DNA from: Heliocidaris erythrogramma
Lineage: Eukaryota > Echinodermata > Echinoidea > Camarodonta > Echinometridae
Assembly (NCBI GenBank): GCA_025617745.1
Contig: CM046863.1
Span: forward strand, 4,157,160-4,221,159
Direction of reading: 5' to 3'
Length of the DNA stretch: 64,000 bases
The notes beneath the pieces are model-generated. The model searched no databases and was not told the origin of the DNA. It saw only the letters and a program-made list of their open reading frames with translations. Numbering within the stretch: the first letter of the stretch is position 1; every line of letters starts with the position of its first letter. This document shows, piece after piece, positions 11,651-25,235 of this stretch. The position numbers and the translations under genes are program-made.

Positions 11651-12364
11651 GCGCTTATAGGACTTGAATGTGTTGGATGAGTAATAGTTTTGATCCAACA
11701 CTCGTAAAATTAAATGTAACTTGAATTAACTTAACTGTATAGATTTAACCTTTTTTCCAAAGACTAGGCTACAGTAAACGAAGTGTGTGCGCGCGTTTGT
11801 GTGGGGAATATAGCTGTGAGTGTAATCACTTCAAATTCAAGGGGAAAAAGGATGGAAATTATAGACGAAAGATATGGACATCAAAAACACGGGTCATCCA
11901 TGTCTGCAAAGAATGACTCCATCAATCTCATAACCAATGATCAAACAGCGATGTCAACTTGAACACGGTTGTTTTGGCAAGCAATAAATACAAATTGGTT
12001 CATTTAATCAAAAACCCTGCTTGAGCTCCAGAATGGATCGGTAGTCACATACCATCATATCCCAGAGCTTAATGTTTACATAAACGGTTCTTGAGCGATT
12101 CGTGGCTTAAAGCTACAACTGCACTTTCATCGAACAGGTTTAATCAAATATCTTCTTTTGGACTTGATTTTATTTGATTTATCTTGCACTCATGCTCTTG
12201 TCAGATAATGGCTGTTTTTCAAAGGGTTCCAAGCCAAAAAACGTAAAAAGAACAAAATAAAATAATATACTTATAACTAGCAATCAAAGAATATAAATCA
12301 TGTGCAAACATAAAAAAGACATACAACATGTAATTATATCAAATCATCCACTGATGAATGTATA

Positions 12365-12556
12365 GGCCCGAATTCACAAAGGAGGTTTAAACCTCTTTAA
12401 GCGTACTGAAATAGGCGTAAATAAGCGCACATTACCCATGCGCGCACTCAAATAAAATATATGATTGGATCGGATTCCGTGCGCACGTACGCTTAAAACC
12501 ACCAGGAGGGGGTTTAAACCATGGTTTAAACCAAACCTCCTTTGTGAATACGGGCC
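12365..12556. mobile_element. MITE family A, copy 1
   Basis: Terminal inverted repeats GGCCCGAATTCACAAAGGAG and its complement with ATACGGGCC. Inside are TTTAAACCATGGTTTAAA palindromes and opposed AAGCGTA blocks. About 192 bp. Related copies: 20693-20902, 30843-30893, 42842-42965, 44580-44842. Confidence 0.75.
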
Positions 12557-14329
12557 AAAGAGTTTAACAAGAACATAACAAAAACAATACATGTACAAAC
12601 AAAATCCTAAGAAAAAGCGAAAAGGGAGGCAGAAAATGAATGTATATACATATAGGTATAAAACTGGTATTGTGGTATTGGAATTGCGTTTCAAGAGAAG
12701 TTTAATCTTTAATCTTAAAATGCAGCAGATGAGTCATTTGGACCAGCTTAATAACAGAAAAATGAGGACATTATTTTTATTGAAAATCGCATATACTGTA
12801 AACACATCTTATATTACACCGCATGATACGTGTGTGGTTCGGGACTTCAAACACGATTTCCTCATGTTTCGTGGTTAGGAAGATATGATTAATTCGTAGT
12901 CTTGAACATTTAGTGTAAGCATTGTTAGGATGAATGTGTGGCCATTGCCAGAAGTCAAAATTTAATTTACACAATGTTGTGAACATGGTTTACACATAAC
13001 GTGTACAATTTCGCAAGTGAACAAAGTTCAAGCCTGTCTATTACCACCTTAGAGACTACCAATTATTTTTTTTTTAATAATCAACCTCAAAACCCTTTTC
13101 CTGGCATTCTATGGGTTAACGGTAAACGAAAAGGTGGCAAATAAAGGAAAATTCATTGTCTAATCCAGTCTACATTGTATAATCACAAGATGTTTTCACG
13201 TTTATTTAGATTATACTTAGTTGGCGATATCTTTTTATAGAGGTAATACTAATAAGCTCCTTTTTTATATAGTACAACTACATGAATTCCCAACTTACAA
13301 TTTTGGTTTAAATTTATTGCTCCCCTTGAAATAACTGTACGATTCGATATTACAGCATATAAGAAAAAAAAATAATCCGTGGAAAGTTCTTAAACGTCTA
13401 CAAAGCTGTCTACTGCATAAAAGACCTTCATCTAAATGCCATACATCTATTATACATTAAGTATGACTGTAGTCGATAGCTGCAGGCAGAAGTATTCAAA
13501 ATTGCCCTTTTAGCTTTCACTTAAGAACTTGGCACTTTAGATGTATTGAGATTTATGGAAAAGTTTGATCATAAATTCCCTTGGGACTTTTCCTTCAGCA
13601 TGGTGATTATAGATAGCATGAGAACGTGCTGTTACTTTGAAGGTTTTTATCATGTGTAATGCCTTCGACTAGGCTCCTTTATCGTATTTGAAGAGAAGAT
13701 TTCAGGGATTAGATTTCTTGCTTTTAGGCTTTGACCATGGTTCTTCGGTTATATATTTAAGATCGTTTATACGCTTGTTGAAAATTCACTTTTGAAGGAA
13801 GGGTATTCTGATAAAGCTATTTGAGAATGTATAATAAAATTTACTACTAGATTAGAAAAAGAACGAAATAATTTTACCGCTTGTAGTGCAACGAAATTAG
13901 GATTATAAATCTTTAAATATATTACCTGTTTCTTACTCATATGTGTGAAATATTAGATTTTAGGAGCACGGATCAAAAGTCAATGTTAAAGTATACCACC
14001 AGCAAATGTTGAACTGGGTCTTTAAAGAGAATGTTGAAATCTGGTAAAAAAAAAAAATAATAATTTGTGAGCCTTTTCATTATTCTTATGCGAGTTTGGA
14101 AGATATTATATAGTACAAAATAATGTATCTTGAAAAGGATTGCTCTTCAAATGCCCTCATAATTCGAAAAATGACAAAAATAGCAGGTTTGGACCAAAAT
14201 TCCATGCCCTGTGAATGCGTAGTCCCTTATGACCGTTTCTGTGTACAGTGCATGTGATTTTTAGCAAGAATATTTAATTTTTACCATTCCAAAACCTCAC
14301 ATTAAAATCATTAAAATCAACCGTTGACA
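12557..14329. other. No gene seen
   Basis: AT-rich spacer without repeats or coding frames that I can support. Confidence 0.5.
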
Positions 14330-14556
14330 ATAGGGCAGTTCGTAAATAGTACATGATATAAATGACCCTTGAAATCACCCCAATATGTACGCGCACGCGC
14401 ATTTGTTTTGCTGGACGCGCTACTTGTTTAACACGTAAAATCATACTGGTGCGCGCATCGTGGTGCGAACAAAATGACACCGTATAAAGGTCAGTTGTAT
14501 TCGGTACAAATGACCTTTATCTGCACATGCGCAAATTGTTATTACAAACTGGCTTA
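14330..14556. mobile_element. MITE family D, copy 1
   Basis: The right end reads ACAAACTGGCTTA and the left end is a degraded complement (GGCAGTTCGTAAAT). The interior has TAAAGGTCA...TGACCTTTA arms and GCGCATG-rich blocks. Copies in inverted order lie at 18424-18637 and, longer, at 49905-50223. Confidence 0.65.
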
Positions 14557-14817
14557 ATGCTTCCGGACAGTCTAGTTATGACAGTTTCCTTCACAAAACC
14601 AGTAGGCCTACACAGTTTTACTCTTAAGGGTTTTAGGGTATATTATCTCATTTCAGTAAGAATTATATAGTACATCACAGTACGCCTCTGATAGCTGTGT
14701 GCAGTGTAGAGTGAAATGGTGTAGGGCAACGGTATCAATTATTCATTGATTGCATGAAGGCGAGACAGGAGAAACTGAGCACAGTCTCGCCCATCAGATT
14801 ACGTACAGTTCGATAGG

Positions 14818-15040
14818 TTTGGGATTACAGAAGGGGTACCAAGGAGGCGGATGGTATAAGGGGAACTAAGAAGCGGATTTATGATTAGGGGAGGGGTACC
14901 AAGGGGCAGATTGGGATTAGGTGGAGTACTGAGGGGCGGATAAGAATCAAGGGAGGGGTACTCAGGGACAAATTTGGATTAGGCCAGGGGCACGGAGGGG
15001 CATATTAGGATTAAGGAAGGTTAACCAAGGGGCAGATGAT
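14818..15040. repeat. ~32 bp minisatellite, about 7 units
   Basis: Degenerate units close to ATTAGGGGAGGGGTACCAAG then GGGCAGATTAGG, G-rich on the plus strand. Unit starts fall near 14822, 14855, 14885, 14917, 14948, 14980 and 15012. Confidence 0.6.
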
Positions 15041-16410
15041 AATACATTTTGCAGGTCCACAGAAGAATTTACACACTTGTTTTGTTTAAGAAATATCTCG
15101 ATTATCAGATACTACTTAAGGACTTTCCAGAAGAAACACGATACAGTCATTGGATAAAACCATTAACTAGAATATTTGCAACTCATAATGCATTTGAAGT
15201 TAAATGATAAAGATTTTTAGCAAATTTGTCTTTATTTTCCTAATAAGCTATGTATAAGATAAGGTGATTTCAAAATTACTCCGGCAGCATTTGTTCTTGG
15301 CTTTATTATTTATCAAACATAATATAATAGAGAAAGAGATGCAATTTGGTTTTAGTTTAGGTTGATAGGATTAGGGTTAAAGTATTGTTTGGTCGAGGGT
15401 TGTAGATATGAATTTGGTTAATGATTAGGAAATCGACTTCGTAACAGTAGTCCTAGAAGCATGTTATGTTGCACTGGAGCAGTGAGAAGTAATCTCTTCA
15501 TCAGCATGGGGTTTATTTCAGCTACTCCAGGTTCACCCATGGTGTTATACTATCAAAGCTGTTAAATATATTTGTTTGTTTGTTTGTTTGTTTTTATGTG
15601 TGGCTGTTTTTGTTTTGATCTGTATTATTTTTTTCTGCGGTTGTTGTCTCTTGTTCATGTATATATAGTATAATCATACCGTCATCCTTTGTCCTGTGTA
15701 ATAGGAAAGCCCGTAGCCGCCCATTGGTTTAGGGAATGGTCAGTTCGCCTCAATGGATGTCTGTCAAGCTGAAAATGTGATGAACCGTTTAGCAATGTAA
15801 ATCTTATAAAAACTGTTTTCGATCAAGACAAGATCGCAAGGACTTTTTGTAAATGGATGGGCTTTCATCCAATAAGGACTCATGTCCATGTGTGTGTTTT
15901 TGTGTGTTTGTGGATAGAAATGGATGCTTATTTTGGTCCTTTCTAACTGATTAATTAGAAGGAAAATGGTGATCCGAAATGTGATTGTTATCAATTAGTT
16001 TCCTTGTAAGTAGGAAGTTAACATCGCTGTAAAATTAGGAATTTAACGTAGTTGTCATTTGTAATATAAATAATATTTAATGCATTTGCAGTTTTCCCAT
16101 GAGCTTGAAATCAAAAACATTTGATGACTTTAATGCAAATCATCACTTTAGGTATTATATTCATTGGTTTTCTTCTTAATGAAAGCGTAACTCGATGAAA
16201 AAATGATAGAAGTAAAACATAGTTTCATCTTTATGTATTTATGGTATTTACTTCCTTTCATCTGGCGTGAAACTAAAAACAAATTACGAAATGGATCGAT
16301 CAAAGCCGTGATGGGGAACCGTTCATGCATTTCAATGATAAAAAGGTAATGGTGCGAAGCATCGCCCTAAAATTGTTGATTTCGTGACATTTCTCTCCGA
16401 TCACTCGGTA
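15041..16410. other. No gene seen
   Basis: AT-rich spacer; a short (TTTG)n run lies at about 15571-15592. Confidence 0.5.
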
Positions 16411-16413
16411 ATG

Positions 16414-16690
16414 CCCCCCCCCCCCCCCCTCCTCTCTCTCTCTCTCTCTCTCTTCTGTTTCTCTCCCTCTTTCTTTCTCTCTTTCCCCTTCTTTTTCTTT
16501 CTTTATTTTTCCTTTAACTTTCTGTTTCTTTCTGTACCTCTCTTTCTAGTTCAATCTTACTTAATTTGTATCTCTCTTTTTATTTTTCTCTCGTTATCCC
16601 TCTCTTTCCTTCGTTCTATTTTTATAACTTCTCACCCGTTCTGTCGGTCTCTCTCTCCCTCTCTCTCTCTTGCTCGCTCGTATGTATAAT
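16414..16690. repeat. C run and (CT)n-rich tract
   Basis: A run of about 15 C, then CT/CTTT pyrimidine repeats to about 16675. Any reading frame here is low-complexity. Confidence 0.85.
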
Positions 16691-16973
16691 TCCCAAATTA
16701 TTTATTCGAAGTGAACTTTTGCTAACCCATAGATTGAAAGGGGGTTCATAGATAAAAGATAAATTATTATAACATTGCTTAAGGGAACCGGGTGATCTGT
16801 GTATCAACCCTATGGGAATATGATGACTCAGTAGTCAACGGATTGATAGATCAGGGCGCCAAAGTGAAATGAAAACAAGAAAAAGTATGAACGTTTAAAG
16901 ATCGCTGGATGAAAGTTAATGCATACAAGAAAGTGTCATTTATTGATTTTGATTTATGAGTGTATGAATTCAT

Positions 16974-17245
16974 GTGTTCTCTCTCTTTGTCTTTCTTTCT
17001 TTTTTCCCTTCTATAGATCATTTTCTTTCATTTATTTCGCGACTTGTTAAATGTCTTTTAAATCCTGTTTTCAAATTTTCTTTCCACTGCTCTCTCATTC
17101 TCTCAATCTCTTTTTCTCTCACTGCTCTTTATCATATATATTTTTTTTCTATTTATATACTCGCTTCTCCCCCTCTCTCTCTTTCTCTCTCTCTCTCTCT
17201 GTCTCTATGTCTCTCTCTGTCTCTCTCTCTCTCTCTCTCTCAACC
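16974..17245. repeat. (CT)n-rich pyrimidine tract
   Basis: CT, CTTT and GTCTCTCT repeats, densest at 17170-17241. Confidence 0.85.
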
Positions 17246-17354
17246 TGTTGTCATTATGTGAGGGTAATAGAATGAAATGCTGAATAATGTACTCATGATT
17301 GATTTCATTCCTTGAGTGCTTCACCGAGGGTTTGATCGATAAGTTCAACGTTCT

Positions 17355-17642
17355 TCTACTTCAGACATTATTAGTCAAACGACCCTTCCCCCCCCCCCCC
17401 CCTCACCACCATCCTTTTCATGCTTGTGCCCTCCAGCGTACCTGAATCGAAGACATTATTAGCCAACTTTCCTCCTGCATGCCCCCAGTCTAGCCGAGTA
17501 GTGAAGAGGTTATAGCTAAACACCACCCCCACCCCCACCCCTGCACACACACACACACACACACACACACCATGCTTGCCCTGCAGCATACCTGAATCGA
17601 AGACATTATTAGCCAAACAAAGCCCCCCCCCCCCCCCCCCCC
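17355..17642. repeat. Direct repeat with C runs and (CA)n
   Basis: A block with GAATCGAAGACATTATTAGC occurs at about 17444 and 17594, and partly at 17363. Each is followed by pyrimidine-rich sequence. C runs lie at 17389 and 17622, and (CA)n at 17545-17570. Confidence 0.65.
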
Positions 17643-18423
17643 ATGTGTTTGTATCTTATAGTGCATTAGTGTATCTTCTTTTACGTCAGTGCCTTAAGGC
17701 CTAGTCCCACTCAACCGATTACTGTTACGATAACTTAACATGCAACAGTGCAATGTACAGCCATGGAAGAAATTATTAGACCAAGCTTCTATAATAAGGT
17801 TACTATAATACGCATACAGAATTATACAAATGATTTGTCTTTGTAGTTCATAGAAATGAATACCAAATTCCAGCAATTATATCTTGCTTTTATGATATTT
17901 TATTTCTTTCTTACCACAAAAATAACACTATCAGTAATCATTCTTGTCTAATATTTTTTTTCCCATGGCTGTATGTTCAGTAGTTTCTGTTTGTTTGTTT
18001 GCTTGTTTGTTTGTTGTTGTTTTGGGGGGTTCAATGGTTATTGCAAAACAATATGTCAATCTACGACGTGGTGTGCACCCTCTTACCTTTAACTCACTTA
18101 ATGCTAACTCTCTTACTGGTCAGCTTTTCCGATCGATGAATGCAAAATACGTCATTTTTTATCACGTGATGGCTTCTTCAGAGGTATACTTTACGACGCA
18201 CGAGAATTCCCATTCTCGAATCTAGAGCACAGGATTTAGCATAAACTAATAGGCAGCATTAGGCCTATCCGTTTGGATTATTGCAACTGTCAATTTAGGT
18301 ATATTTAATAATGAAGTCTTCTATATTGTTACCATAGACGATAGTTACTGAGAAAGGTGAAGGTGAACCAAGGATGACGGTCATTTGAATTATTATACTG
18401 AATTTCAGCATTATTGCAGATGA
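17643..18423. other. No gene seen
   Basis: AT-rich spacer with a GTTT-rich stretch at 17984-18020. Confidence 0.45.
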
Positions 18424-18637
18424 TAAGCCAGTTCGTAATTAAAATGTGCGCATGTGCAGATAAAAGGTCATATATACAAATGACCTTTATACGCTGTCAT
18501 TTTGTACCCACCACGCTACGCGCACCGGTATGAGTTTACATGTTAAACAAATCGCGCGTCCACCCGAACAAATGCGCATGCACGTAACAACTTGGTGTGA
18601 TTAGTACCATTTTATAAACTAATTTCGAACTGGCTTA
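18424..18637. mobile_element. MITE family D, copy 2
   Basis: Bounded by TAAGCCAGTTCGTAAT and TTTCGAACTGGCTTA, with GCGCATGTGCAGATAAAAGG next to the left end. The interior matches 14330-14556 in reverse orientation. Confidence 0.75.
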
Positions 18638-19054
18638 TAGATGTAACTACACATGTATTTACCTTAAGTTGGCAGAGTACATTTTTACCTGTTCATATCC
18701 CGAACGCCACAATGTCTGTCTGAACCCCTTGATTTATATGGATGAAGAGAAATAGAAGAAAATGTCAACACTTTTATTAAATCCACCGTGTACGAAAGAC
18801 CTCTCCGCATTTTACCTCAGTCTCTGAGCAGCGTGATTCTCATGGATTGAGTAAGCGTTTTATTTAAAAGCAAATACGTGTATCATTTATGCGGGGCAAT
18901 CGCGTAACGGAGGTGGGATTAGATCAATGATCACATGGAAATCAATATGAGGGGCTGAAGTGAGCTGAGAGAGGAAGGGCGAAAAGAGCGAAAAGCGATT
19001 TATTAAACCCAATATAGTTAGTATATTTAGGATACTTGTGGATGTTTGACTTTT
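18638..19054. other. No gene seen
   Basis: Spacer without a supported feature. Confidence 0.45.
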
Positions 19055-19270
19055 TGTTTGTTTGATTGATTTTATTTCTGCGTTCAGACGCATGATACAA
19101 GATAATATAATATTACAGAAAAAATATAAACACATTTTCATACAATAATTTACTTCTCAATTCAAAGAAAATATGTAGAGCCCATATGGGCAATTAAAAT
19201 TTTACAATTAACAAGGTTTATGAACGCAGGATATCTCCCTCTTAGTACATTTCGAAACAAAAAGTAGGAA
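19055..19270 (-). mobile_element. Probable LINE 3' end, minus strand
   Basis: The minus strand ends in AATAAAATCAATCAAAC-type sequence after a region with a TGCCCATATGGGCT palindrome. This is typical of LINE 3' untranslated ends with a short tandem tail. No coding part is present. Confidence 0.35.
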
Positions 19271-19659
19271 TAAAATCTGACCTTGATTAGACAATTGGCA
19301 TAATTATTTGAACGATAGGATCTTTTCAGTGAATATAATCAGCTTATCTAACACAATCCTCCACTGGCAACTCCCCCCCCCCCCCCCTCCTTAACTCCCC
19401 TCGTCTTGATTTCAATGCACCTGTTGTATATGGTTAACCTGAAACTGTTGAACTTGGTAGAGCTCTGAGGAAGGAACGAAGTGGAACGATTAACGTAAAG
19501 AGGGAAAGTCAAAGAAACGAAGAAACAGAGGAGAAGGAGAAAAAAGAATATTCGGGGTTGCAGCTAGGGAGAAGAGGGTAAGGTTTCGAGGAACGGGTTG
19601 TGTGAAGGAGATAAGCAGATGAGAGGAATAAGAGAAAGGAAGATTAAAAAGAATTGGGA

Positions 19660-20000
19660 GGGTATCATGAGAGAGAGAGGGGGGGGAAGAGGGGAGAGAA
19701 AGAGAGATGAGGGGAGAGAGAGAGGGAGAGAGAGAGATATGAGGGGAAAGAGAGAAGGGTGGAGATGGAGAGAGAAAGGGAGGGAGAAAGTGAGAGAGAG
19801 AGAGAGAGAGAGATGACGGGAGAAAGGGGAGAGAGTGAGAGAGAAAGAGAGATGAGGAGAGAGAGATACTTATGGAAGAATTAAGAAAGAGAGAGTAAGG
19901 AGAAGGGAATACGAAAATTACGGGAGGAGAGAGAGGGGGGTAGAGGGATTAGGAGAAAAATTGAGAAACATAGAGAGACAAGTGACCGAAAGAGAGAGAG
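19660..20000. repeat. (GA)n-rich purine tract
   Basis: GA, GGGA and GAGAAA repeats over ~340 bp. A C run lies upstream at 19373-19387. Confidence 0.85.
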
Positions 20001-20692
20001 AAAATTAAAAGCGAGAATGGAATGAACAGATTTGAAAAAGGTGAGACACTGAGTGATGGGTTTATTAATCTAATTTGAGAAGAACACTTAAAGCCATTCA
20101 TTATGGTTTCTGGGAAACACCTCTTTCGGCCCTTGCGCTTATGAAGATGGAATGCATTACTCCACCATTAGATCAGACGGCAGACAATGACATATTGAAT
20201 TGAACTTAAAGATACAGTTGAGTTCTGGTCATGCACTTATATTGTGAAAGAAACTGTTCTCCATTCAATTAGCATGATTAGGAAAGGTTGATTGTGTCTA
20301 TATAAGGTTTGGTGAATATTGTGAGGTTTTCGAATCACCAAAATGATATAAATTGACCCACTCTCACTGAAAAGCACGTGCACTGCATACAGAAATGGGT
20401 ATATGGGACTGTACACACATGTGACATGAATGTTCGGCCCTGGCACATCAACTATACCTCGTCATAATCGAATATAAAGCATTTGAAGATCAATCCTTTT
20501 CAGAGTACTTTTCTAATCTGATCCGAATCGGATGATGTTTTCCCAGACTGATATAAGCGGAATGAGAAAGATCACAAACTATTTTTCACATTTCCCAGAA
20601 CTCAACTTTTTTCTTTAAAAGGATGAAATAAATGAAGATGTATTCTATGCAAGTCTCAAATCAGACGTGGCAGAGTATGAGCTGAACTGCAA
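20001..20692. other. No gene seen
   Basis: Spacer without a supported feature. Confidence 0.45.
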
Positions 20693-20902
20693 GGCCCGTA
20701 TTCACTAAGGATGTTTAAACCATGGGTAAGGTTTAAACCTCTGTAAGCGTACTAAAATAAGCGTAAATAAGCGCACATTGCCAATGCGCGCGCTCAAATA
20801 AATTATATGATTGGATCGGATTCCGTGCGCACGTACGCTTAAAAACCCCAGGAGGGGGTTTAAACCATGGTTTAAACCAAAAATCCTTTGTGAATTCGGG
20901 CC
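20693..20902. mobile_element. MITE family A, copy 2
   Basis: Starts GGCCCGTATTCACTAAGGAT, ends TTTGTGAATTCGGGCC, and shares the interior of 12365-12556 almost base for base (GATTGGATCGGATTCCGTGC, ACGTACGCTTAAAA). Confidence 0.8.
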
Positions 20903-23900
20903 CAGAGTAAAATGAAAATTTGAATATAATACAAGAAGAAAAATGCTGTCATTATTTTTTAAAGGATTATTAATAGCGCTTTAATCATGATGTTGCTAAG
21001 TGCTTTGAGATACAAAATAAAGATAGAAGGTAAGTAGTTTGTATTAATCATACTTTCATTTCATAATACCAAATACAGAATAAAAGAGAACTGGAATTGT
21101 CAGTTGACTTTTTGTCTTAACCCGCTGACGACTGAATTCTCTCATTCCCGTAGGCTTAATACAGAACCCATGCGGTTCCAGTGGGCATTGGGTTTAACAA
21201 CATCAATTGAAATAAGTTGTCAAATGAGAAATAAACGCGCTTCACAAAGTGACTGAAAACTTTAAAAAATGGAGGGATGGAATGAAGAAATCAAGCAGAA
21301 GAGAGTCGAGTTGGTTGCATGGATGATGGGGGGGGGGGGGGGGGGGGTGGTAAGATACGTTTTCATGCATCCACATTGAGTGTGTTTTCCCGGAGGCGAC
21401 TTTCGACCAGAATAACCGAGGAAAATTCAAGACTTATTACCCCCACAAATTATTCATGATATAAGGCCCCTCGCTCGACTCCATGTTCTCTTACAAGACG
21501 ATTCACTTTAACGCTCTCCATCCTACCAACGTAAAACACCTAAGAGCGTTTAACTGGGGAAACGGGGTGGCGGGGGAGAGGGTTAAGTGTCTCGAATTAA
21601 ACTCAGCAGATGTTTTGGCAATCTCTGATGTAAGTCTATGGGGCCTTTTTGAGGTGTATTAATCGACGGAGATAGTCTGGGGCTATTCCCTTCTACAAAA
21701 TATACTCGAATGCAAGAGATTTTTTTTATTGTACGGTTACCATCTTACAAGGATTAATTCTGAATATTATGTTTTCAAATATTCGCAGTGAAAATTCAGT
21801 GTTGCAAATTAACAGCGAAATTCCTAAATGCGTAAGATGAAAATAATCTATATTTGGTCTCTGCAACAGTTTTAAAAAAGGTTAGAAAGAGAGATTACTA
21901 AGAAACTCGGAGGATTGTTAACTTTTCCCTGCTTCTCCTATTACAATATGAATTCCATTGAGTATTGCCTACGAAAAAAAATGCGTTTGAATAATATTTT
22001 CGAGGCCATTGCCATTAACTCCGTATAATTCAATATGTGATACAATACATTATTACTTTTTTTTTTTTGGTAGGCGATTTTCTGGAAATGTTTACGACCG
22101 TTTTACTCCTTATAAATATTCCTCATCGGGATTAGCAAACAAACATCAAAAATACAGTAGGCTTGCCCAGCAGCGATTTAAGACATTGCATTTTCTGATA
22201 CATTCACGTGTGAAATGCTCATGCGTCATTTATACGTCTTATGTGTTCTTTCTTCCTTTATACTCAAATGTTAATTTTACTGACATAATTCCATGCAGAA
22301 GCGTAGCTACGAGCAAGTTTTATCGGTGTGTAGCGTTAACATTGCTTTTAAGCTCGGGTAACGTTTTCTCCACGAATAAATAAAAAGGTCATCAGAAAAT
22401 TGAATTTTCTCGACGAGGATTAAATAAAAACAAATTTCCCTATAATTAAGATACAATATTTTTTGTATTCAGAATACCACCCCTGTCAGTATAACAATAA
22501 TTTTTATCAAAATATTTTCTAGGCATACAATATGTACCGTTATGTACGAAATTGCTCTATATGGTATAGAGGACCTCGGTACAGCCTCAAATCACTACGC
22601 ATCACTTATGAAATCAACTTTCACTACGACTTTAACGAAATCGAAAATATTGGATTGAATTCTTCCCGTCTGATGGATTAAGGATAATCCCCCGAATTGG
22701 ATTCCTCTATACGCTCTCATTGCAATGGGATTACACGTGTAATGCAATAAGGGGTCTCCGGAGAGGGCCTTAATCTCTTTGTGAAAGACAGGACAAAAAA
22801 TGCGCATGTCATTAGCGAGGGAGGAGAATATACAGTTATCTTGAATATTATCATATCAGGGTTAATTTTTACCTGATTCCTTAAATGATATTCTCAAAAT
22901 GCATAATGCGCTATAAAATCATTATGTAATATTATTATCATTATTATCATTATTATTATCATTATTATTATTACTATATATTATATTATACTATAATGTT
23001 TGCTTAGCCTTTAAACAGCTTTGAATGGAGTGTAGAAAACAGCATATACCTTTATCTTTTTTTTTTCTCTCTCTCTCTCTCTTTTTTTTACATAAAATGT
23101 CCTTGCATTTATTTTGCGTAGTGTTCTCGATCCTTTAGGGGTTCACTTTGAAATGTTACAGGCTTTACTAGTACGTCGGTTAGATTTAATGTCGGTGTTT
23201 ACCTGATATTGAAGAGTAATGCTTTCTTTTAGTAAATTTACAGAAAAAAATGCAAAACACATTATTTTGTGTAGCTTTTTACTATAATAGGTAATAACCT
23301 GTAAATGAAGTAAAGTTATGTGTGTATATTACACCACTGAAACTATTGAGAAATAAAACAGTTATGAAAGTCATTTTTGAAAGACTCAATATAAGATAAG
23401 TATGATGTACATGCTGGAATTATATCACACAATGTACTCTCTTGAAATGACTGGATAAAGCAGGCATTTAATGACGTCACGCATACTGCCCAACTAATAA
23501 GTATTGTGTAATATTTGGTTGTTAAAAACGGCATTAACACTGAACGTTTACGATGGCACAATGTAAGCACGCCAAAGTGTGTTTAATGTCATATGCACAC
23601 AGAGGAACAGAAGATGGATAGATATCACGTGACAACAATATCACAATGACTCCATATCAATTAGCCTTTTATAAACGATATGTGATATATCATTTAGCCT
23701 GACTGCATTGCATGAGGTAGTCACCTAGCCTCATGTTGCCAAAATCGGTCAATGAGTGTAGTGTGATACTCATTAAGGAGAGGAGAAAAGTCTTCTCACT
23801 AACAAGGGCATCGAAAGAGGGATGGTAGAGGATGTGACAGCCCCCCCCCCCCCTGAAAAAAAACAAATATTTTAGGGGGTTTATTTTTTTATTATTATGC

Positions 23901-25190
23901 TTTATTCTTTTTCTTCTTCTTTCTTATTTTCCTTCTTCTACTTATTCTTCATTTTCTTTATCTTTCCCCCTCTTCTTCTTCGTCTCTTCCTTTTTGCAGG
24001 AAGGCTATAAACAAAAAACTGTTTTAAAAAAGATACAAAACTTTTAACAAAAGATACTGTAACTTTTTATTTTGGACCCATCTGAGTATGACTTTGCAAT
24101 GCAAGACAACAAATATTTAATGTGTTTTATTCAAAGTTCTTCATTGCTTGTTGTAGTTATGTAATAATCATCTATGCAAAGTGGGATGTAAACTGGTTTT
24201 GAAAGAATATTATCTTTTTTTTCAAAAACAGTCAGTGCGATTCTGGAAAAGCTATATTTTGTCAATAATTATATTCAGAAATAAGGGGGTTTTTCAACCT
24301 CTACAATTATCATTTTATTATAATGATTAAATTTAATACAATTATACTTATGCACGAATCGAATATGTCCACACAAGTTATTTAATATGTTCAGAAACTA
24401 ACCTTTTTTGTCCTTCACCTAATTATGTATTAATTGACAAATAAAGGCTTTACCTTGTCATTCTGTTCAAAGCTATTAAGCCTCTGAGTAAAAAATAAAA
24501 TATGCATAATGGTATATGGTGCATTTTTATAGCAAGCGACATCAGTAAATACAAACATTAACAAAACCAATCGCAAAAAAAGTTAGCCTCCTTAAATCCT
24601 AATTTAAATGCATAGCTTTTTTCCCCTTAATTATACCAATAGATTGACTTATGTAGCTTCTAATAGAAATAATGCTAGCCGAAGTTTTTCTGTCATCTGG
24701 TCATGCCGACATTTAAAAAAAGATTCTTTCATTTTCTCCCTTCTAACTGCAGTACATTATAGTTATATAACAGAAACAACTGAAGTTTGAATAAGCATAA
24801 TTCAGATTAATATATATGAATTTTACCAATTAATAATTCGAAAATATTCATGTAATGTTTTGTTTTGTTTTTATTTTGTTTGTTTGTATGTTGTTGTTTT
24901 ATATATTCGTTTGATGGTTGGATGTTCCCGCTGCTATCATTTCACAAACAACAAAGCGCTCGTTTAGGGCTTAGGGCCAAAAAATAAGTGTTTACTTCGC
25001 TATGGCCTTTAGCTTCTTGGCAGCTGACATTTCTTTTCAATCAATTTGCAAAACTAAATATAAATGTAAAGAGCTATACCCATCTACGCATCACAATATG
25101 GCACGTCAACTTCCTCAATGCTTTTTAACGCGCCAATTTCTTGATTACCTAAAACCCATTCATGACATTTTGTTATCTCAGAAAAAAGGT
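20903..25190. other. No gene; spacer with short repeats
   Basis: Holds one ~80 bp mini-MITE (21117-21197, below), a G run at 21329-21347, a TTA/TCA microsatellite at 22925-22985 and a C run at 23841-23853. No supported coding exon was found, though an upstream exon of the receptor gene could be hidden here. Confidence 0.45.
21117..21197. mobile_element. ~80 bp mini-MITE family I, copy 1
   Basis: Pattern TTAACCCGNTGACNACTGAA ... CATAGGCTTAATACAG ... GGGTTTAA; ends are inversely repeated. Diverged from the copies at 26921, 27455, 28071 and 33901. Confidence 0.55.
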
Positions 25191-25194
25191 TTGC

Positions 25195-25235
25195 GGTACA
25201 ACCATGTGAGTTGGAATAACTCCACGTTCCGGTGG
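25195..25235 (-). repeat. Shared ~45 bp motif (reverse copy of 27117-27165)
   Basis: On the minus strand it reads CCGGAACGTGGAGTTATTCC then AACTCACATGGTTGTACCGC. The same string is on the plus strand at 27117-27165. Probably the end of an unrecognised retroelement. Confidence 0.5.

Larger units (their letters stand above)
9861..12364. other. No gene; spacer with tandem repeats
   Basis: No convincing coding frame. It contains an (AT)n run (10097-10134) and a ~96 bp tandem repeat (11185-11650), listed separately. Confidence 0.5.
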
